Source: DTU013 sp964490975 (GTDB taxonomy: Bacteria; Bacillota; Clostridia; Acetivibrionales; DTU013). Taken from it: 64,000 nucleotides of DNA. Positions within the stretch are counted from its first letter, which is position 1; every line of letters begins with the position of its first letter. This document shows, piece after piece, positions 52,946-62,029 of the stretch. The notes under the pieces are model-generated. The model was not told the origin of the DNA. It searched no databases and worked only from the letters and a program-made list of their open reading frames with translations. The DNA is taken from NCBI GenBank assembly GCA_964490975.1, contig CAZBEQ010000011.1:14644-78643 (forward strand), in the 5' to 3' direction. The position numbers and the translations under genes were made by a program.

Positions 52946-53141
52946 CTGTCCCCACGTGTCAAGCATTATTGGGGACGTTTCTCTGCTATCGTAGCCCAAC
53001 TCCATGTAGAGAAGCGTCCCCCTTACCTTTGTTCTCGCTTCTCCGCAGGGAGATACGCTATGGTGGCTGAGAAACGTCCCCTTATCTTTATTCTCAATAC
53101 TCTGCAATCAAAGTTAAACTCTTCGTAGAGAAGCGTCCCGC
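52946..53141. repeat. Cluster of GGGGACG-TTCTC palindromic repeats
   Basis: In the trpS to M50 protease gap, GGGGACGTTTCTC (52971-52983), GAGAAGCGTCCCCC (53009-53022), GAGAAACGTCCCC (53069-53081) and GAGAAGCGTCCC (53128-53139) recur in alternating orientation. They are separated by AT-rich spacers with TTACCTTTGTTCTC-like connectors. Each inverted pair can form a hairpin. The last copy touches the M50 stop. Related units lie at 28638-28664 and 43802-43853. No ORF was seen. Confidence 0.75.
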
Positions 53142-53852
53142 TTACCCTAATAAACTCAGCAGCGGCCAAGCCAATAGTCTGAAAACAGTTTCAATGGCAG
53201 TCCTGAATGGCCACATTATAGTCGATAGTATTCCAGGCTTGAGTATCATCAAGGCAATGAATGCAAGCCCTATATATCTTTCATACTGCATTATCCCAAA
53301 ATAAGTTTTAGCCGGCAAAACAGCCGTCAAAACCTTGGAACCATCAAGAGGCGGCACAGGGATAATATTAAATACAGCCAAACCAATGTTGATCATGTAA
53401 AAGAACCGGCATATATTAAAAAGTATCGATTGTAAAGAAAAATCTCCATAAAATGCTCCGTAGACACTGCTGAAAAGCTCACCCGAAGTCCATCCTCTGT
53501 TCAATCCGATCAAGAGCATTGGAAACATGAATATAAATGCCAGCAAAAGATTGGATAAAGGACCGGCAAGACTTACCAGCACAGTTCCGCATTTATGGTT
53601 TTTATAATATGAAGGGTCAATGGGCACGGGCTTTGCCCATCCGAATCCAAAGCCGCTGAACATAGATACTGCAAGCATCAAGGTGCCTACAGGATCAAGA
53701 TGCTTTAACGGATTCATAGTGAGCCTTCCCATCCGCTTTGCTGTTGGATCGCCAAGCATGTATGAGGCATAGGCGTGCGACATTTCATGAAAGCTCAATG
53801 AAATAAGTATAGCCGGTATTGCGAATATATAAAGAATAATATTTTCTCCCAT
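53142..53852 (-). CDS. Site-2 protease family (M50) membrane protease
   Basis: 236 aa intramembrane metalloprotease. The zinc motif is SLSFHEMSHAYASYMLGDP (HExxH). The second ligand region is PPLDGSKVLTAVLP (DG motif), and about five hydrophobic segments are seen. It lacks the PDZ domain of RseP. Clostridial homologues are often found near scpAB and dacF. GGGAG lies upstream of the ATG. Confidence 0.92.
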   Translation of the reverse strand: MGENIILYIFAIPAILISLSFHEMSHAYASYMLGDPTAKRMGRLTMNPLKHLDPVGTLMLAVSMFSGFGFGWAKPVPIDPSYYKNHKCGTVLVSLAGPLSNLLLAFIFMFPMLLIGLNRGWTSGELFSSVYGAFYGDFSLQSILFNICRFFYMINIGLAVFNIIPVPPLDGSKVLTAVLPAKTYFGIMQYERYIGLAFIALMILKPGILSTIMWPFRTAIETVFRLLAWPLLSLLG

Positions 53853-53926
53853 AAGCAGTCTCCCAATCTTTTTTCATAATAATATACTTAACTTCTATTT
53901 TACCAAATGAATAACAAAAAGTCTGC

Positions 53927-53976
53927 AAAAAAAAGCCGTCTGAGCGAAGACTTTCAAACAAATCTTTCAAACGGCT
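53927..53976 (-). terminator. Terminator after dacF
   Basis: Minus strand AGCCGT/ACGGCT outer stem with a long, partly self-pairing interior, followed by TTTTTTTT. About 35 bases past dacF, so M50 is likely transcribed from its own promoter. Confidence 0.75.
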
Positions 53977-54011
53977 CCATGTATTCCGGCTATATAATAT
54001 TATGATGAGTT

Positions 54012-55241
54012 TCAGGCCCTTCCCATACAAAACCATTCCTGCATGAGTTTATAAATGATCCTCAGGAAGGTTGCTCTCTGAACGTCGCTTGAAGCCACAA
54101 GATCTGCTTTACCAACCTCTTTCCCGGAAATAATATATTTGACCTCACCAATTTTTTGACCTGATTTGACCGGTGCAGTAAGGTTTTCCTGTAAAGCTGT
54201 CACTCTTTCAATTTTCCCCATTTCTCCTTTTTTCAACAACAGCTTTACATCATCCTTAAATACCGCATTTGTAATCGGTTGTATCCCCTTCTTCACTGTG
54301 ACCTGCTGCACAGGTTCATCCTTGCTGTTGGCCATTATCGTTTCGAAGTTTGCAAAACCATAATCAAGCAGTTTTCTGCTCTCTGCAAATCTTGTATTTG
54401 AATCTGACTCTCCTAAAACAACAGAAATCAACTGTTGGCCATTTCTTATTGCCGATGCAGACAAGCAGTGTCCTGCTGCGCCGGTAAAGCCTGTTTTCAA
54501 GCCTACGGTGCCTTTATAATGTCTTACCAGCTTATTCGTATTATCAAGCGAAACAGGTTCCTTTCCCGGGACATTCTCTCTGAATTTGGACTGCCATGTA
54601 GATGTATACTTCGTTATTTCGGGATGCTTCAAAAGCAGTTCCCTCGACATTACCGCAACATCATGCGCGCTGCTGAAATGCCCGACATCAGTGAGACCTG
54701 AACAGTCAAGAAAATTGGTATCGTTCATCTTTAGTTCCTTAGCCTTCTGATTCATCATGGCCACAAATGCTTCCTCGCTCCCTGCAATAGTCTCTGCCAG
54801 TGCTACAGTTGCGTCATTTGCCGAATGTATCGCTACAGCCTTGAGCATTTCATCAACGGTAAACACCTCACCTGGCTCCAGCCAAACCTGTGATCCTCCA
54901 AAGCCCCAGGAATATTCACTTACAGTCACCTTTGAATCATATGATATTACGCCTGAATCTATAGCCTCCATGATCAGCAGCATTGACATGACTTTAGTGA
55001 CACTTGCTATTGGAAGCTTTTCGTGGCTGTTTTTTTCAAGAAGGATTGTGCCCGTATTACAGTCTATCAGGATAGCACCCTTAGCCTTCAGATCCGTAAG
55101 AGAAGTATTATTCATGATTTTCATAACTTCGACTGCATCATATTCCGTTACATCCTCAGACAGTGCAAAAGCAGGCATGGGTACCAGGAACAAGATGAGC
55201 AAAAACACGGAAAGGCTGACTGATAAAGCCTTTTTTAACAT
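54012..55241 (-). CDS. dacF: D-alanyl-D-alanine carboxypeptidase (DacF type)
   Basis: 409 aa secreted or membrane-attached penicillin-binding protein (peptidase S11). A signal peptide (about 1-27, hydrophobic core LSVFLLILFLVPMPAFA) precedes the serine peptidase. SxxK is at Ser80-Val-Thr-Lys83, SxN is HSANDAT, and KTG is GLKTGFTGAAGHC. The PBP5-like C-terminal domain and a hydrophobic tail (IIYKLMQEWFCMGRA) follow. Start at 55241 has AGGGGTG upstream. Order xerD-deoB-deoA-dacF matches Bacillus ripX-drm-pupG-dacF. Confidence 0.94.
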   Translation of the reverse strand: MLKKALSVSLSVFLLILFLVPMPAFALSEDVTEYDAVEVMKIMNNTSLTDLKAKGAILIDCNTGTILLEKNSHEKLPIASVTKVMSMLLIMEAIDSGVISYDSKVTVSEYSWGFGGSQVWLEPGEVFTVDEMLKAVAIHSANDATVALAETIAGSEEAFVAMMNQKAKELKMNDTNFLDCSGLTDVGHFSSAHDVAVMSRELLLKHPEITKYTSTWQSKFRENVPGKEPVSLDNTNKLVRHYKGTVGLKTGFTGAAGHCLSASAIRNGQQLISVVLGESDSNTRFAESRKLLDYGFANFETIMANSKDEPVQQVTVKKGIQPITNAVFKDDVKLLLKKGEMGKIERVTALQENLTAPVKSGQKIGEVKYIISGKEVGKADLVASSDVQRATFLRIIYKLMQEWFCMGRA

Positions 55242-55346
55242 AGCATACACCCCTTGCAAGCATACTTCTTACTATAATTAAAGTTATGCCGCAAAAAGGT
55301 CATATATTCTGTGAACCAGATAAAGAAGCAAAAAAAGATTAGTATT

Positions 55347-56666
55347 TTAGTATTTTATTATTTTGTTACTGTCTATATATGCCAGGATCAACGGTCTTGC
55401 AACGGTAGCAGCTTCTGAAACCCCATACGCTTCGATCAGCATTTCCTCGGCTTCCTTCAATGACTGCTGCGATGATGTATGTAATTGCGCTATAATGTCT
55501 CCCTTTTGTACAAAGTCACCTGATTTCCTTGACAAAATAATCCCTGCAGTATAGTCGATGGGGCTATCCTTGGTTTTTCGTCCTGCTCCGAGTATCATAG
55601 ATGCCTTACCTACCAGCTCTGATCGCATGGAAGATATATATCCACTGAATGGCGCTTTGACCAGTTTTTTCACAGGCGACTCATCAAGGGCTCTTTCATC
55701 CCACGGCACATAAGCTGCACCCTGCCGTAGTGCAAGCTCACCGAGCTTGTTCAAAGCACTGCCATCTGTTATTGTGTTCCTTACAAGCTCCCTGCAGAAG
55801 CTAATTGAGCCTTTTCTGCCAAGCTCCAGCATCCTTGCCGACAATTCAAAGCAAACCGTCTTCAGATCCTCCGGTCCCTTTCCACGCAGGACCTCAATTG
55901 CTTCCCTGACTTCAAGAGCATTACCTATACAGTTACCAAGGGGAGTATCCATATCGGTTATAACTGCTGAAGTCATTTTCCCCATCCGGTAACCTATAGA
56001 TACCATTTCATTTGCCAGTTGTATTGATTCATCAAGTGTTTTCATAAAAGCGCCGCTGCCGGTCTTGACATCAAGCAAGATCGTATCGGCTCCTGATGCA
56101 AGCTTTTTGCTCATGATACTGCTGGCTATCAAAGGGATGCTGTTTATAGTTGCAGTCACATCCCTGAGCGCATACAGTTTCTTATCAGCAGGAGCAAGGT
56201 TTCCTGTCTGTCCTGATATTGCGATGCCTATATCGTTAACATTGCTTATAAACTCCTCACGTGATAGGGCTGTCCTGAAGCCCTTTATGGCCTCAAGCTT
56301 ATCGATGGTGCCTCCCGTATGTCCAAGACCTCTGCCTGACATTTTTGCCACCGGCACCCCGCATACAGCCACTATGGGCGCAACTACAAGAGTAGTTTTA
56401 TCGCCTACGCCGCCTGTACTGTGCTTGTCCACCTTTATACCGGGTATCTCGGACAAATCGACCTTATCACCGGAATTGGTCATAGAATATGTCAAATCGG
56501 CTGTCTCTCTTGAATTAAGGCCTCTGATAAAAATCGCCATAATAAGTGCGGCCGCTTGATAATCAAATATACTGCCATCACAAAAACCGTTAATAAAAAA
56601 AGCAATTTCATCGGCCGAAAGCTCGCCGCCATCCCTCTTTTTTTCTATGATATCGACGATCCTCAC
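55347..56666 (-). CDS. deoA: Pyrimidine-nucleoside (thymidine) phosphorylase
   Basis: Phosphorolysis of thymidine/uridine, 439 aa. Signature VDKHSTGGVGDKTTLVVAPIVAV is present, with MSGRGLGHTGGTIDKLEAI. A C-terminal domain (RKTKDSPIDYTAGIIL) is typical. The start is GTG, with GAGGTG 5 bases upstream. Follows deoB by 36 bases and precedes dacF. Confidence 0.96.
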   Translation of the reverse strand: MRIVDIIEKKRDGGELSADEIAFFINGFCDGSIFDYQAAALIMAIFIRGLNSRETADLTYSMTNSGDKVDLSEIPGIKVDKHSTGGVGDKTTLVVAPIVAVCGVPVAKMSGRGLGHTGGTIDKLEAIKGFRTALSREEFISNVNDIGIAISGQTGNLAPADKKLYALRDVTATINSIPLIASSIMSKKLASGADTILLDVKTGSGAFMKTLDESIQLANEMVSIGYRMGKMTSAVITDMDTPLGNCIGNALEVREAIEVLRGKGPEDLKTVCFELSARMLELGRKGSISFCRELVRNTITDGSALNKLGELALRQGAAYVPWDERALDESPVKKLVKAPFSGYISSMRSELVGKASMILGAGRKTKDSPIDYTAGIILSRKSGDFVQKGDIIAQLHTSSQQSLKEAEEMLIEAYGVSEAATVARPLILAYIDSNKIIKY

Positions 56667-56702
56667 ATAATCACCTCATTAAAAATGCATTATCTACATA
56701 TT

Positions 56703-57875
56703 TCATTTAATACCCAACTCTTCATTAAAAGCCTGGGCATTAAAGTTTGCATCAATGCCAAGTATCCGTCCCACCGTCTGGGCCAGATCTGCAAAGGTCT
56801 TTCGAATGCCAAGGTCGATACCCTTTCTTATCTGTCTGCCATATACCAGCAAGGGCACATATTCCCTTGAATGATCGGTGCTCGGAGTTGAAGGGTCACA
56901 TCCATGGTCAGCGGTAATGAACAGTGTGTCCTGATCATCCATTGCGTTCATTATTTCAGGTAATCTCTTATCAAACTCAATAAGTGCCCCGGCATATCCA
57001 TCAACATTGTTTCTGTGTCCGAATTGCATGTCAAAATCTACCAGATTGGTGAAAATAAGTCCATCGAAGTTAGTCTTCATAAAATCGAGTGTTTTATTGA
57101 CACCATCCATGTTCCCATTTATGTGAATCGCTTCTGTTATGCCTTGTCCGGCAAAAATATCCTCTATTTTACCGACAGCCTTTACTTCCATACCTGCTTC
57201 CTTAACATGATCAAGTATAGTTTTTCCAGCAGGCTTCAGTGAAAAATCACGTCGGTTTGCGGTTCTTGTAAAATTGCCATCCGTCCCTATAAATGGCCTT
57301 GCTATAACTCTGCCTACCGCATGCTCACCCGTCAGTATCTCCCTTGCTATCCTGCAGATCTCATACTGCCTGTCAATTGGTATTATATCCTCATGGGCAG
57401 CTATCTGAAAAACGCTGTCTGCGGATGTGTATACTATCGGATAACCTGTCATAACATGCTGTTGTCCTAATACTTTTATTATTTCTGTGCCTGAAGCTGG
57501 ATAGTTACCCAGAGTCTTTGTCCCAATTGCCTTCTCAAACTGATTTATTACTTCATCCGGGAACCCATCCGGGTATATTGGAAATGGTTTATCGAGCGTA
57601 ATGCCTGCTAGTTCCCAGTGACCCGTAGTTGTATCCTTACCTGCAGAGCGTTCAGCCATTTTACCAAAGCAGCCCAGTGGCTCGGAAGCAGCTTTAAAGC
57701 CTGATATACCGCTTATACCGCCCAGACCGAGCTTTTCCATATTCGGAAGTGAAAAATCTTTTACATTTGCCGCAATATTTCCAAGCGTGTTGCTGCCTTC
57801 ATCACCATAAACCGAAGCATCCGGCAATTCACCTATTCCCACGCTGTCCAGCACAATAACGATGACTCTTTTCAT
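56703..57875 (-). CDS. deoB: Phosphopentomutase
   Basis: Interconverts (deoxy)ribose 1- and 5-phosphate, 390 aa. Alkaline phosphatase-like metal sites: VLDSVGIGELPDA near the start, FDMQFGHRNNVDGYAG, and FITADHGCDPSTPSTDHSREYVP. Phospho-Thr region GKDTTTGHWELAGI. Start at 57875 has AGAGGGAACACT before it. Pairs with deoA in nucleoside breakdown. Confidence 0.96.
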   Translation of the reverse strand: MKRVIVIVLDSVGIGELPDASVYGDEGSNTLGNIAANVKDFSLPNMEKLGLGGISGISGFKAASEPLGCFGKMAERSAGKDTTTGHWELAGITLDKPFPIYPDGFPDEVINQFEKAIGTKTLGNYPASGTEIIKVLGQQHVMTGYPIVYTSADSVFQIAAHEDIIPIDRQYEICRIAREILTGEHAVGRVIARPFIGTDGNFTRTANRRDFSLKPAGKTILDHVKEAGMEVKAVGKIEDIFAGQGITEAIHINGNMDGVNKTLDFMKTNFDGLIFTNLVDFDMQFGHRNNVDGYAGALIEFDKRLPEIMNAMDDQDTLFITADHGCDPSTPSTDHSREYVPLLVYGRQIRKGIDLGIRKTFADLAQTVGRILGIDANFNAQAFNEELGIK

Positions 57876-57974
57876 AGTGTTCCCTCTCATCTTTTACAGC
57901 TTAATGAAACCAGCTTAACATAAAGTCTATTTGCTTATTAATTTTACCATATTATTACCCAATTATCAAAATAC

Positions 57975-58002
57975 AAAAAACCTGCGTCAAGGCAGGTTTT
58001 TT
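57975..58002 (-). terminator. Terminator after xerD
   Basis: AAAAAACCTGC/GCAGGTTTTTT with a 6-base loop (GTCAAG); usable on both strands, and ends the xerD transcript before deoB. Confidence 0.88.
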
Positions 58003-58042
58003 ATCATAAAATATTTTATTCTGGCAAGCAGGCTTATAACTA

Positions 58043-58927
58043 CTACGCCCTGGGATGTGTCTTTTTATATATCTCCTTTATCCTGTTCTTTGCGATCTGG
58101 GCATATATCTGTGTAGAGGAAATATCCGAATGCCCGAGCATTTCCTGTATCGATCTCAGATCAGCTCCGTTTTCCAGTAAATGTGCCGCAAAGGAATGAC
58201 GTAGTGTGTGTGGCGTAATATCCTTGCTTATCTGAGCCTGGTTCTTATACTGCTTGATGATCTTCCAGAACCCCTGCCTTGTGAGCCTGCTTCCGTTTAT
58301 ATTTACAAACAGCGCAGTTTCGTCAACACTCTGGATCAGCAGCGGTCTTGATTTATTCAAATATTCCTTTAATGCGCTTATAGCCATTGAACCTATGGGT
58401 ATCATTCTTTCTTTTGTACCCTTGTTGCATTTGATATAGGCAATGTCTAAATTGAGATCCTGCAGGTCAAGCTGTATAAGCTCAGAAACTCTTATACCTG
58501 TGGCATACAGAAGCTCAAGCATGGCCTTGTCACGATATCCTTTCAGGTCGACACACTGCGGCTGTTCAAGGAGAAGCTCCACTTCTTCGGGCGAAAGTAT
58601 CTGAGGCAGCTTCTTTTCAACCTTTGGTGACTCCAGTTCAGCAGTCGGATCATGATCTATCAATTTATTCTTGGATATGTACTGGTAAAACGACCTGATC
58701 GATGCCAGGTTTCGGGATATAGTAGAGGTCGCCCTCCCCTTTTTCTGCAAATAAAGCAGGTAGGCAATCACCGTTGTCTTATTCGAATTAGAAATATTCT
58801 GAAGGTTGATCTCCTGCAAATAAGTAAAGTACTGCTCAATATCCCTTCGATAAGATTGCAGCGTATTCATTGACAGCCGCTTATCTCTTTCTAAAAAATT
58901 GACGAACTTCTGTACCAATGCTTCCAT
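58043..58927 (-). CDS. xerD: Site-specific tyrosine recombinase XerD
   Basis: Resolves chromosome dimers at dif, 294 aa. Catalytic set: Arg146 (ATGIRVSEL), Lys172, His240 and Arg243 (PHTLRHSFAAHLL), His266 (LGHSDISS), and nucleophile Tyr275 (STQIYAQI). N-terminal SAM-like DNA-binding domain (1-90). GGGGAAGC before the ATG. The 230-base gap upstream is very AT-rich and holds no gene; it probably contains the xerD promoter. Confidence 0.96.
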   Translation of the reverse strand: MEALVQKFVNFLERDKRLSMNTLQSYRRDIEQYFTYLQEINLQNISNSNKTTVIAYLLYLQKKGRATSTISRNLASIRSFYQYISKNKLIDHDPTAELESPKVEKKLPQILSPEEVELLLEQPQCVDLKGYRDKAMLELLYATGIRVSELIQLDLQDLNLDIAYIKCNKGTKERMIPIGSMAISALKEYLNKSRPLLIQSVDETALFVNINGSRLTRQGFWKIIKQYKNQAQISKDITPHTLRHSFAAHLLENGADLRSIQEMLGHSDISSTQIYAQIAKNRIKEIYKKTHPRA

Positions 58928-59159
58928 GTATGCTTCCCCTTCTTTTATTTTAATTCCATTTTTTACAGTTCCATTTTTTATTGATTGTAATATAATTCAC
59001 ATAATAATAAAAGAAATATTTTCTATTATATTGAATTCTTTACTATTTCCACAATCAATATTCTATACTAAAATCCAGATTTTGCAATAAATATTTGTTA
59101 TGTAAATATTATATACATATATTTTCAGTTTATACTTATAATTTATTATTTTTGTTAAT

Positions 59160-59801
59160 TTATAGTGGCATAACAGGCGCTATCATTCTTATCAATACAG
59201 GTGTTATATAAGCATCAAATATTATTCCCGCCAATATGATGCAGCTGAAAAACAGAGTAATAAAGCAATATGACATAAATGCGGTTTTTAATCCTGTTTT
59301 TTGATTATCCTGTACAGATTTGCTTTTTGTTATCTTCATTGAAAAATTAATACCGTTTACACCGATCCCAATAAGACATGGAATAATTATTATTTCCCTG
59401 GGCAGCAGCGCCACCCCTGAAAAAAGAAGCCCATGCAACCCAAGAGCGTTAATAATAAAGCCTGAACTGAAACCCGTTATAAAACCGCGGACTCCAATAA
59501 TGATATAAATGAATGGCAATCCAATAATTGTTACTCCAAGTATCCACAATAGACCAATTATTTTTACATTCTCGATTACTCCTATTGTTAGTAGTTCACT
59601 GCTTTTAAGATTCTGGTAGTTGAATAATTGCAGAAAGCCCTGAAAATAATTAGACAGTTCATCTCTTTGCATTGTACTTAATCCGTTCACAGTAAAGGCA
59701 CCTGCGGAAACACCCAGTACGAATGCCAACAGCAGGAACATATAAGAGGTCTTGTTTGCTGCTATGTGTTCTTTTATAAGACTTTGAAGCTTTTTTATCA
59801 A
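59160..59801 (-). CDS. spoIIM: Stage II sporulation protein M
   Basis: 213 aa polytopic membrane protein (about 5 hydrophobic segments) of the SpoIIDMP septal peptidoglycan machine for engulfment. Motifs: FLLLAFVLGVSAGAFTVN, GVRGFITGFSSGF and PREIIIIPCLIGIG. TTG start, 6 bases after GGGGGG. Its place next to xerD matches the Bacillus order, but the fur gene normally between them is absent. Confidence 0.93.
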   Translation of the reverse strand: MIKKLQSLIKEHIAANKTSYMFLLLAFVLGVSAGAFTVNGLSTMQRDELSNYFQGFLQLFNYQNLKSSELLTIGVIENVKIIGLLWILGVTIIGLPFIYIIIGVRGFITGFSSGFIINALGLHGLLFSGVALLPREIIIIPCLIGIGVNGINFSMKITKSKSVQDNQKTGLKTAFMSYCFITLFFSCIILAGIIFDAYITPVLIRMIAPVMPL

Positions 59802-59842
59802 AGCGGTCCCCCCTTTTGACCATATTTATGCCGTTATGTACA

Positions 59843-59883
59843 CAAAAAAAAATACAATATCATCATATGCGGATGATATTGTA
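59843..59883 (-). terminator. Terminator after nudF
   Basis: TACAATATCATC/GATGATATTGTA perfect 12-bp stem with a 7-base loop, followed on minus by nine T. Confidence 0.93.
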
Positions 59884-59934
59884 AACTATTCCTTTGACAT
59901 ACTATCTCAATGAATCATAGGGTGGGACGTCGTT

Positions 59935-60492
59935 TTACTTATAACTTATGTTGATATTGCCGTTAATTATCTTTTCTGCAATAAATACACCAATAATGCT
60001 TTTCGCATCTGTTATCTTTCCTTCCAGAATCATATACAGCAGTTGCTGTACTGTGTATTTTTCGCTGGATATGAACTCATCCTCGTCAGCACAGCTGTCA
60101 CCCTCACTTAGATGTGTAGCGGCATAAATATGCAGTACTTCATCAGAAAAGCCGGGGGTGCTGTGGACACTTACAACATGTATAAGACTTTCGGCTGACA
60201 GGCCTGTTTCTTCCTTAAGCTCTCTTCGCGCGCAGTCAAGGGGATCTTCTCCACGGTCCAGCTTCCCGGCAGGTATTTCAAGTGATACAGCCTCCAACGG
60301 TTTTCTGAACTGCCTGACCATAAACATTTCTCCATTTTCATTAAGGGCAACCACTGCAGATGCACCCGGATGTCTTACAATATCCCGCGTTGCTTGTTTG
60401 CCATCCGGAAGTGTCACCGTCAGGAGCTCCACATCTATAATCTTTCCTTTGTAAATACTCTGTTGCGCTATTGTCTTCTCATTATAGTCCAT
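59935..60492 (-). CDS. nudF: ADP-ribose pyrophosphatase, Nudix
   Basis: 185 aa Nudix hydrolase. Complete Nudix box GKLDRGEDPLDCARRELKEE-TGL (G-x5-E-x7-RE-U-x-EE-x-G-U). N-terminal FVVR-like strands (GEMFMVRQFRKPLEAV) match the ADP-ribose pyrophosphatase subgroup. It follows rnhA and proC in one direction and is likely co-transcribed. Confidence 0.94.
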   Translation of the reverse strand: MDYNEKTIAQQSIYKGKIIDVELLTVTLPDGKQATRDIVRHPGASAVVALNENGEMFMVRQFRKPLEAVSLEIPAGKLDRGEDPLDCARRELKEETGLSAESLIHVVSVHSTPGFSDEVLHIYAATHLSEGDSCADEDEFISSEKYTVQQLLYMILEGKITDAKSIIGVFIAEKIINGNINISYK

Positions 60493-60517
60493 CTCTATAT
60501 GTCTCCTTCTATTTTTC

Positions 60518-60967
60518 TTAAGAGTTCTTCTTTATTTCTCCTGTAGCAAGCTTATCGCATCTGTTGTTCAATTCATTGTCACTGTGGCCTTTGACTTTGA
60601 TCCATTTAACATTATGCATGGAGGTGAGTCGGTCCAGCTTTTCCCACAGATCCCTGTTGCGAACCTCTTCCTTGCCGCTCGTGCGCCAGCCGTTTGACTT
60701 CCAGCCCTTTATCCACTTACTATTAAAGGCATTCACAAGGTATGAGCTGTCACTGTACAATTCTACATTACATGGAAATCTCAATGCCTCGAGGCCTTCA
60801 ATCGCTGCTGTCAGCTCCATTCTGTTGTTGGTCGTATCCGGGTCATAGCCTGACATTTCCTTCTCTTTCCCCTCAAAAAGCAGTATGGTCCCCCAGCCTC
60901 CCTTTCCCGGATTGCCGGAGCACGCACCATCGGTATATATCTGTACGTTTTTCATAGTATCCGCCAT
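60518..60967 (-). CDS. rnhA: Ribonuclease HI
   Basis: 149 aa. Degrades RNA in RNA-DNA hybrids. Active-site carboxylates: Asp in IYTDGACSGNPG, Glu in NNRMELTAAIE, Asp in ELYSDSSYLVN, and Asp in NELNNRCDKLA. The start at 60967 is preceded by AAGG 6 bases upstream; an internal ATG at 60955 is also possible. Starts 4 bases after the proC stop. True HI type, not HII/HIII. Confidence 0.96.
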   Translation of the reverse strand: MADTMKNVQIYTDGACSGNPGKGGWGTILLFEGKEKEMSGYDPDTTNNRMELTAAIEGLEALRFPCNVELYSDSSYLVNAFNSKWIKGWKSNGWRTSGKEEVRNRDLWEKLDRLTSMHNVKWIKVKGHSDNELNNRCDKLATGEIKKNS

Positions 60968-60970
60968 ATA

Positions 60971-61792
60971 TTACCTTTTCCCGGAATCACGGCCTATTTC
61001 CAGCGCCCTTGCCGTACATTCCTTCATCGCATCTATTATTGAATACCTGAAACCATTCTTCTCCAATGCTTTTACAGCTTCAATGGTCGTTCCAGCCGGA
61101 GAACAGACCTGATCCTTCAATTCAGCAGGGTGCAGACCTGTATCCAGAACCATTTTGGCTGAACCCAATACAGCCTGTGATGCCAATGTATAAGCCAGCT
61201 TCCTTGGAATGCCCTGCTGCACTGCGGCGTCCGCCATAGCTTCTATCATTACGAATACATAGGCGGGACTGCTGCCGGTAAGAGCTGTTACCTGGCTCAT
61301 AAGCCTCTCCTCCAGCTCCTCTGCCCTGCCTGAACCTTCAAAAAGTCTTTTGACAAATATCCTATCCTCATTACTGATATTATCGCCGAAGCAAATCAGC
61401 GTCATGCCTTCTCCGACCATGAGCGGCAGATTCGGCATCGTCCTTACTATTTTGCTGTCTTTCTTCAGGTATGATCTCAATGTATCGGAGCTGACTCCAA
61501 CAGCTATCGATACCAGAACCTTGTCATTGCTGAAGCTTTCCTTGATATCCTCCATAACTTGTCCTATATATGCAGGCTTAACCGCAAGTACGATAAAATC
61601 GCTAAGCCTTACCAGTTCACTGTTTGATACCGCAGCATTCACGCCTGTTTCATCAGCCAGCAGTGCTGCTTTTTTACTATCTGCATCAAATATGTATATG
61701 TCTTCAGGCTGCGCTGTTCCAGAGCGTATGACACCCTTTAGAATAGATGAACCCATATTACCGGTGCCTATAAAACCTATCTTTTTTCCCAT
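60971..61792 (-). CDS. proC: Pyrroline-5-carboxylate reductase
   Basis: Last step of proline synthesis, 273 aa. NAD(P)-binding motif KIGFIGTGNMGSSILKGVIRSG; VLAVKPAYIGQVMED; MPNLPLMVGEGMT; and the C-terminal signature LKDQVCSPAGTTIEAVKALEKNGF. First gene of the proC-rnhA-nudF run. Upstream lies the second repeat element copy. Confidence 0.97.
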   Translation of the reverse strand: MGKKIGFIGTGNMGSSILKGVIRSGTAQPEDIYIFDADSKKAALLADETGVNAAVSNSELVRLSDFIVLAVKPAYIGQVMEDIKESFSNDKVLVSIAVGVSSDTLRSYLKKDSKIVRTMPNLPLMVGEGMTLICFGDNISNEDRIFVKRLFEGSGRAEELEERLMSQVTALTGSSPAYVFVMIEAMADAAVQQGIPRKLAYTLASQAVLGSAKMVLDTGLHPAELKDQVCSPAGTTIEAVKALEKNGFRYSIIDAMKECTARALEIGRDSGKR

Positions 61793-61830
61793 TTATTACA
61801 TCTCCGATCATTGGATGAATAAGGTATTAA

Positions 61831-61902
61831 CCTGTTATAACGCATCTTTCCTGCCTTTGTGCGTTTCAACGAGGCATAAGGTATGTATTACCTCGTTATA
61901 TA
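61831..61902. repeat. Palindromic repeat element, copy 2 (CTCGTTATAACGC family)
   Basis: CCTGTTATAACGC (61831-61843), GCGTTTCAACGAGG (61861-61874), CCTCGTTATA (61891-61900). It has the same three arms, orientation and order as copy 1 but with shorter spacers. Two AAGGTAT...CC segments (61821 and 61878) precede the first and third arms and form a direct repeat. Lies between proC and tRNA-Trp. The rest of the 302-base gap (61793-62094) holds only the tRNA promoter. Confidence 0.75.
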
Positions 61903-62029
61903 ATATCATACAGTCTAAAGAAATTACTATATAAATTTCCATCGTGATATCCTCTCCTCAATGAATTGAGGAGCTTCCATTTGAAAAATGTGCCGTTCTG
62001 CAATTTCCATAGTAAATTTTCATTTCCCA

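Noticed and set aside
52887..53141. T-box riboswitch in front of trpS
   Set aside because: No T-box (TGGNACCGCG-like) motif or specifier loop; the leader consists of palindromic GGGGAC repeats.
52946..53141. CRISPR array
   Set aside because: Repeats alternate in orientation, spacers are not uniform and carry related connectors, and there are no cas genes.
58928..59159. Possible small gene or regulatory RNA in the AT-rich gap before xerD
   Set aside because: Very AT-rich, no conserved hairpin with T-run and no ribosome site plus start; I see only a likely promoter region.
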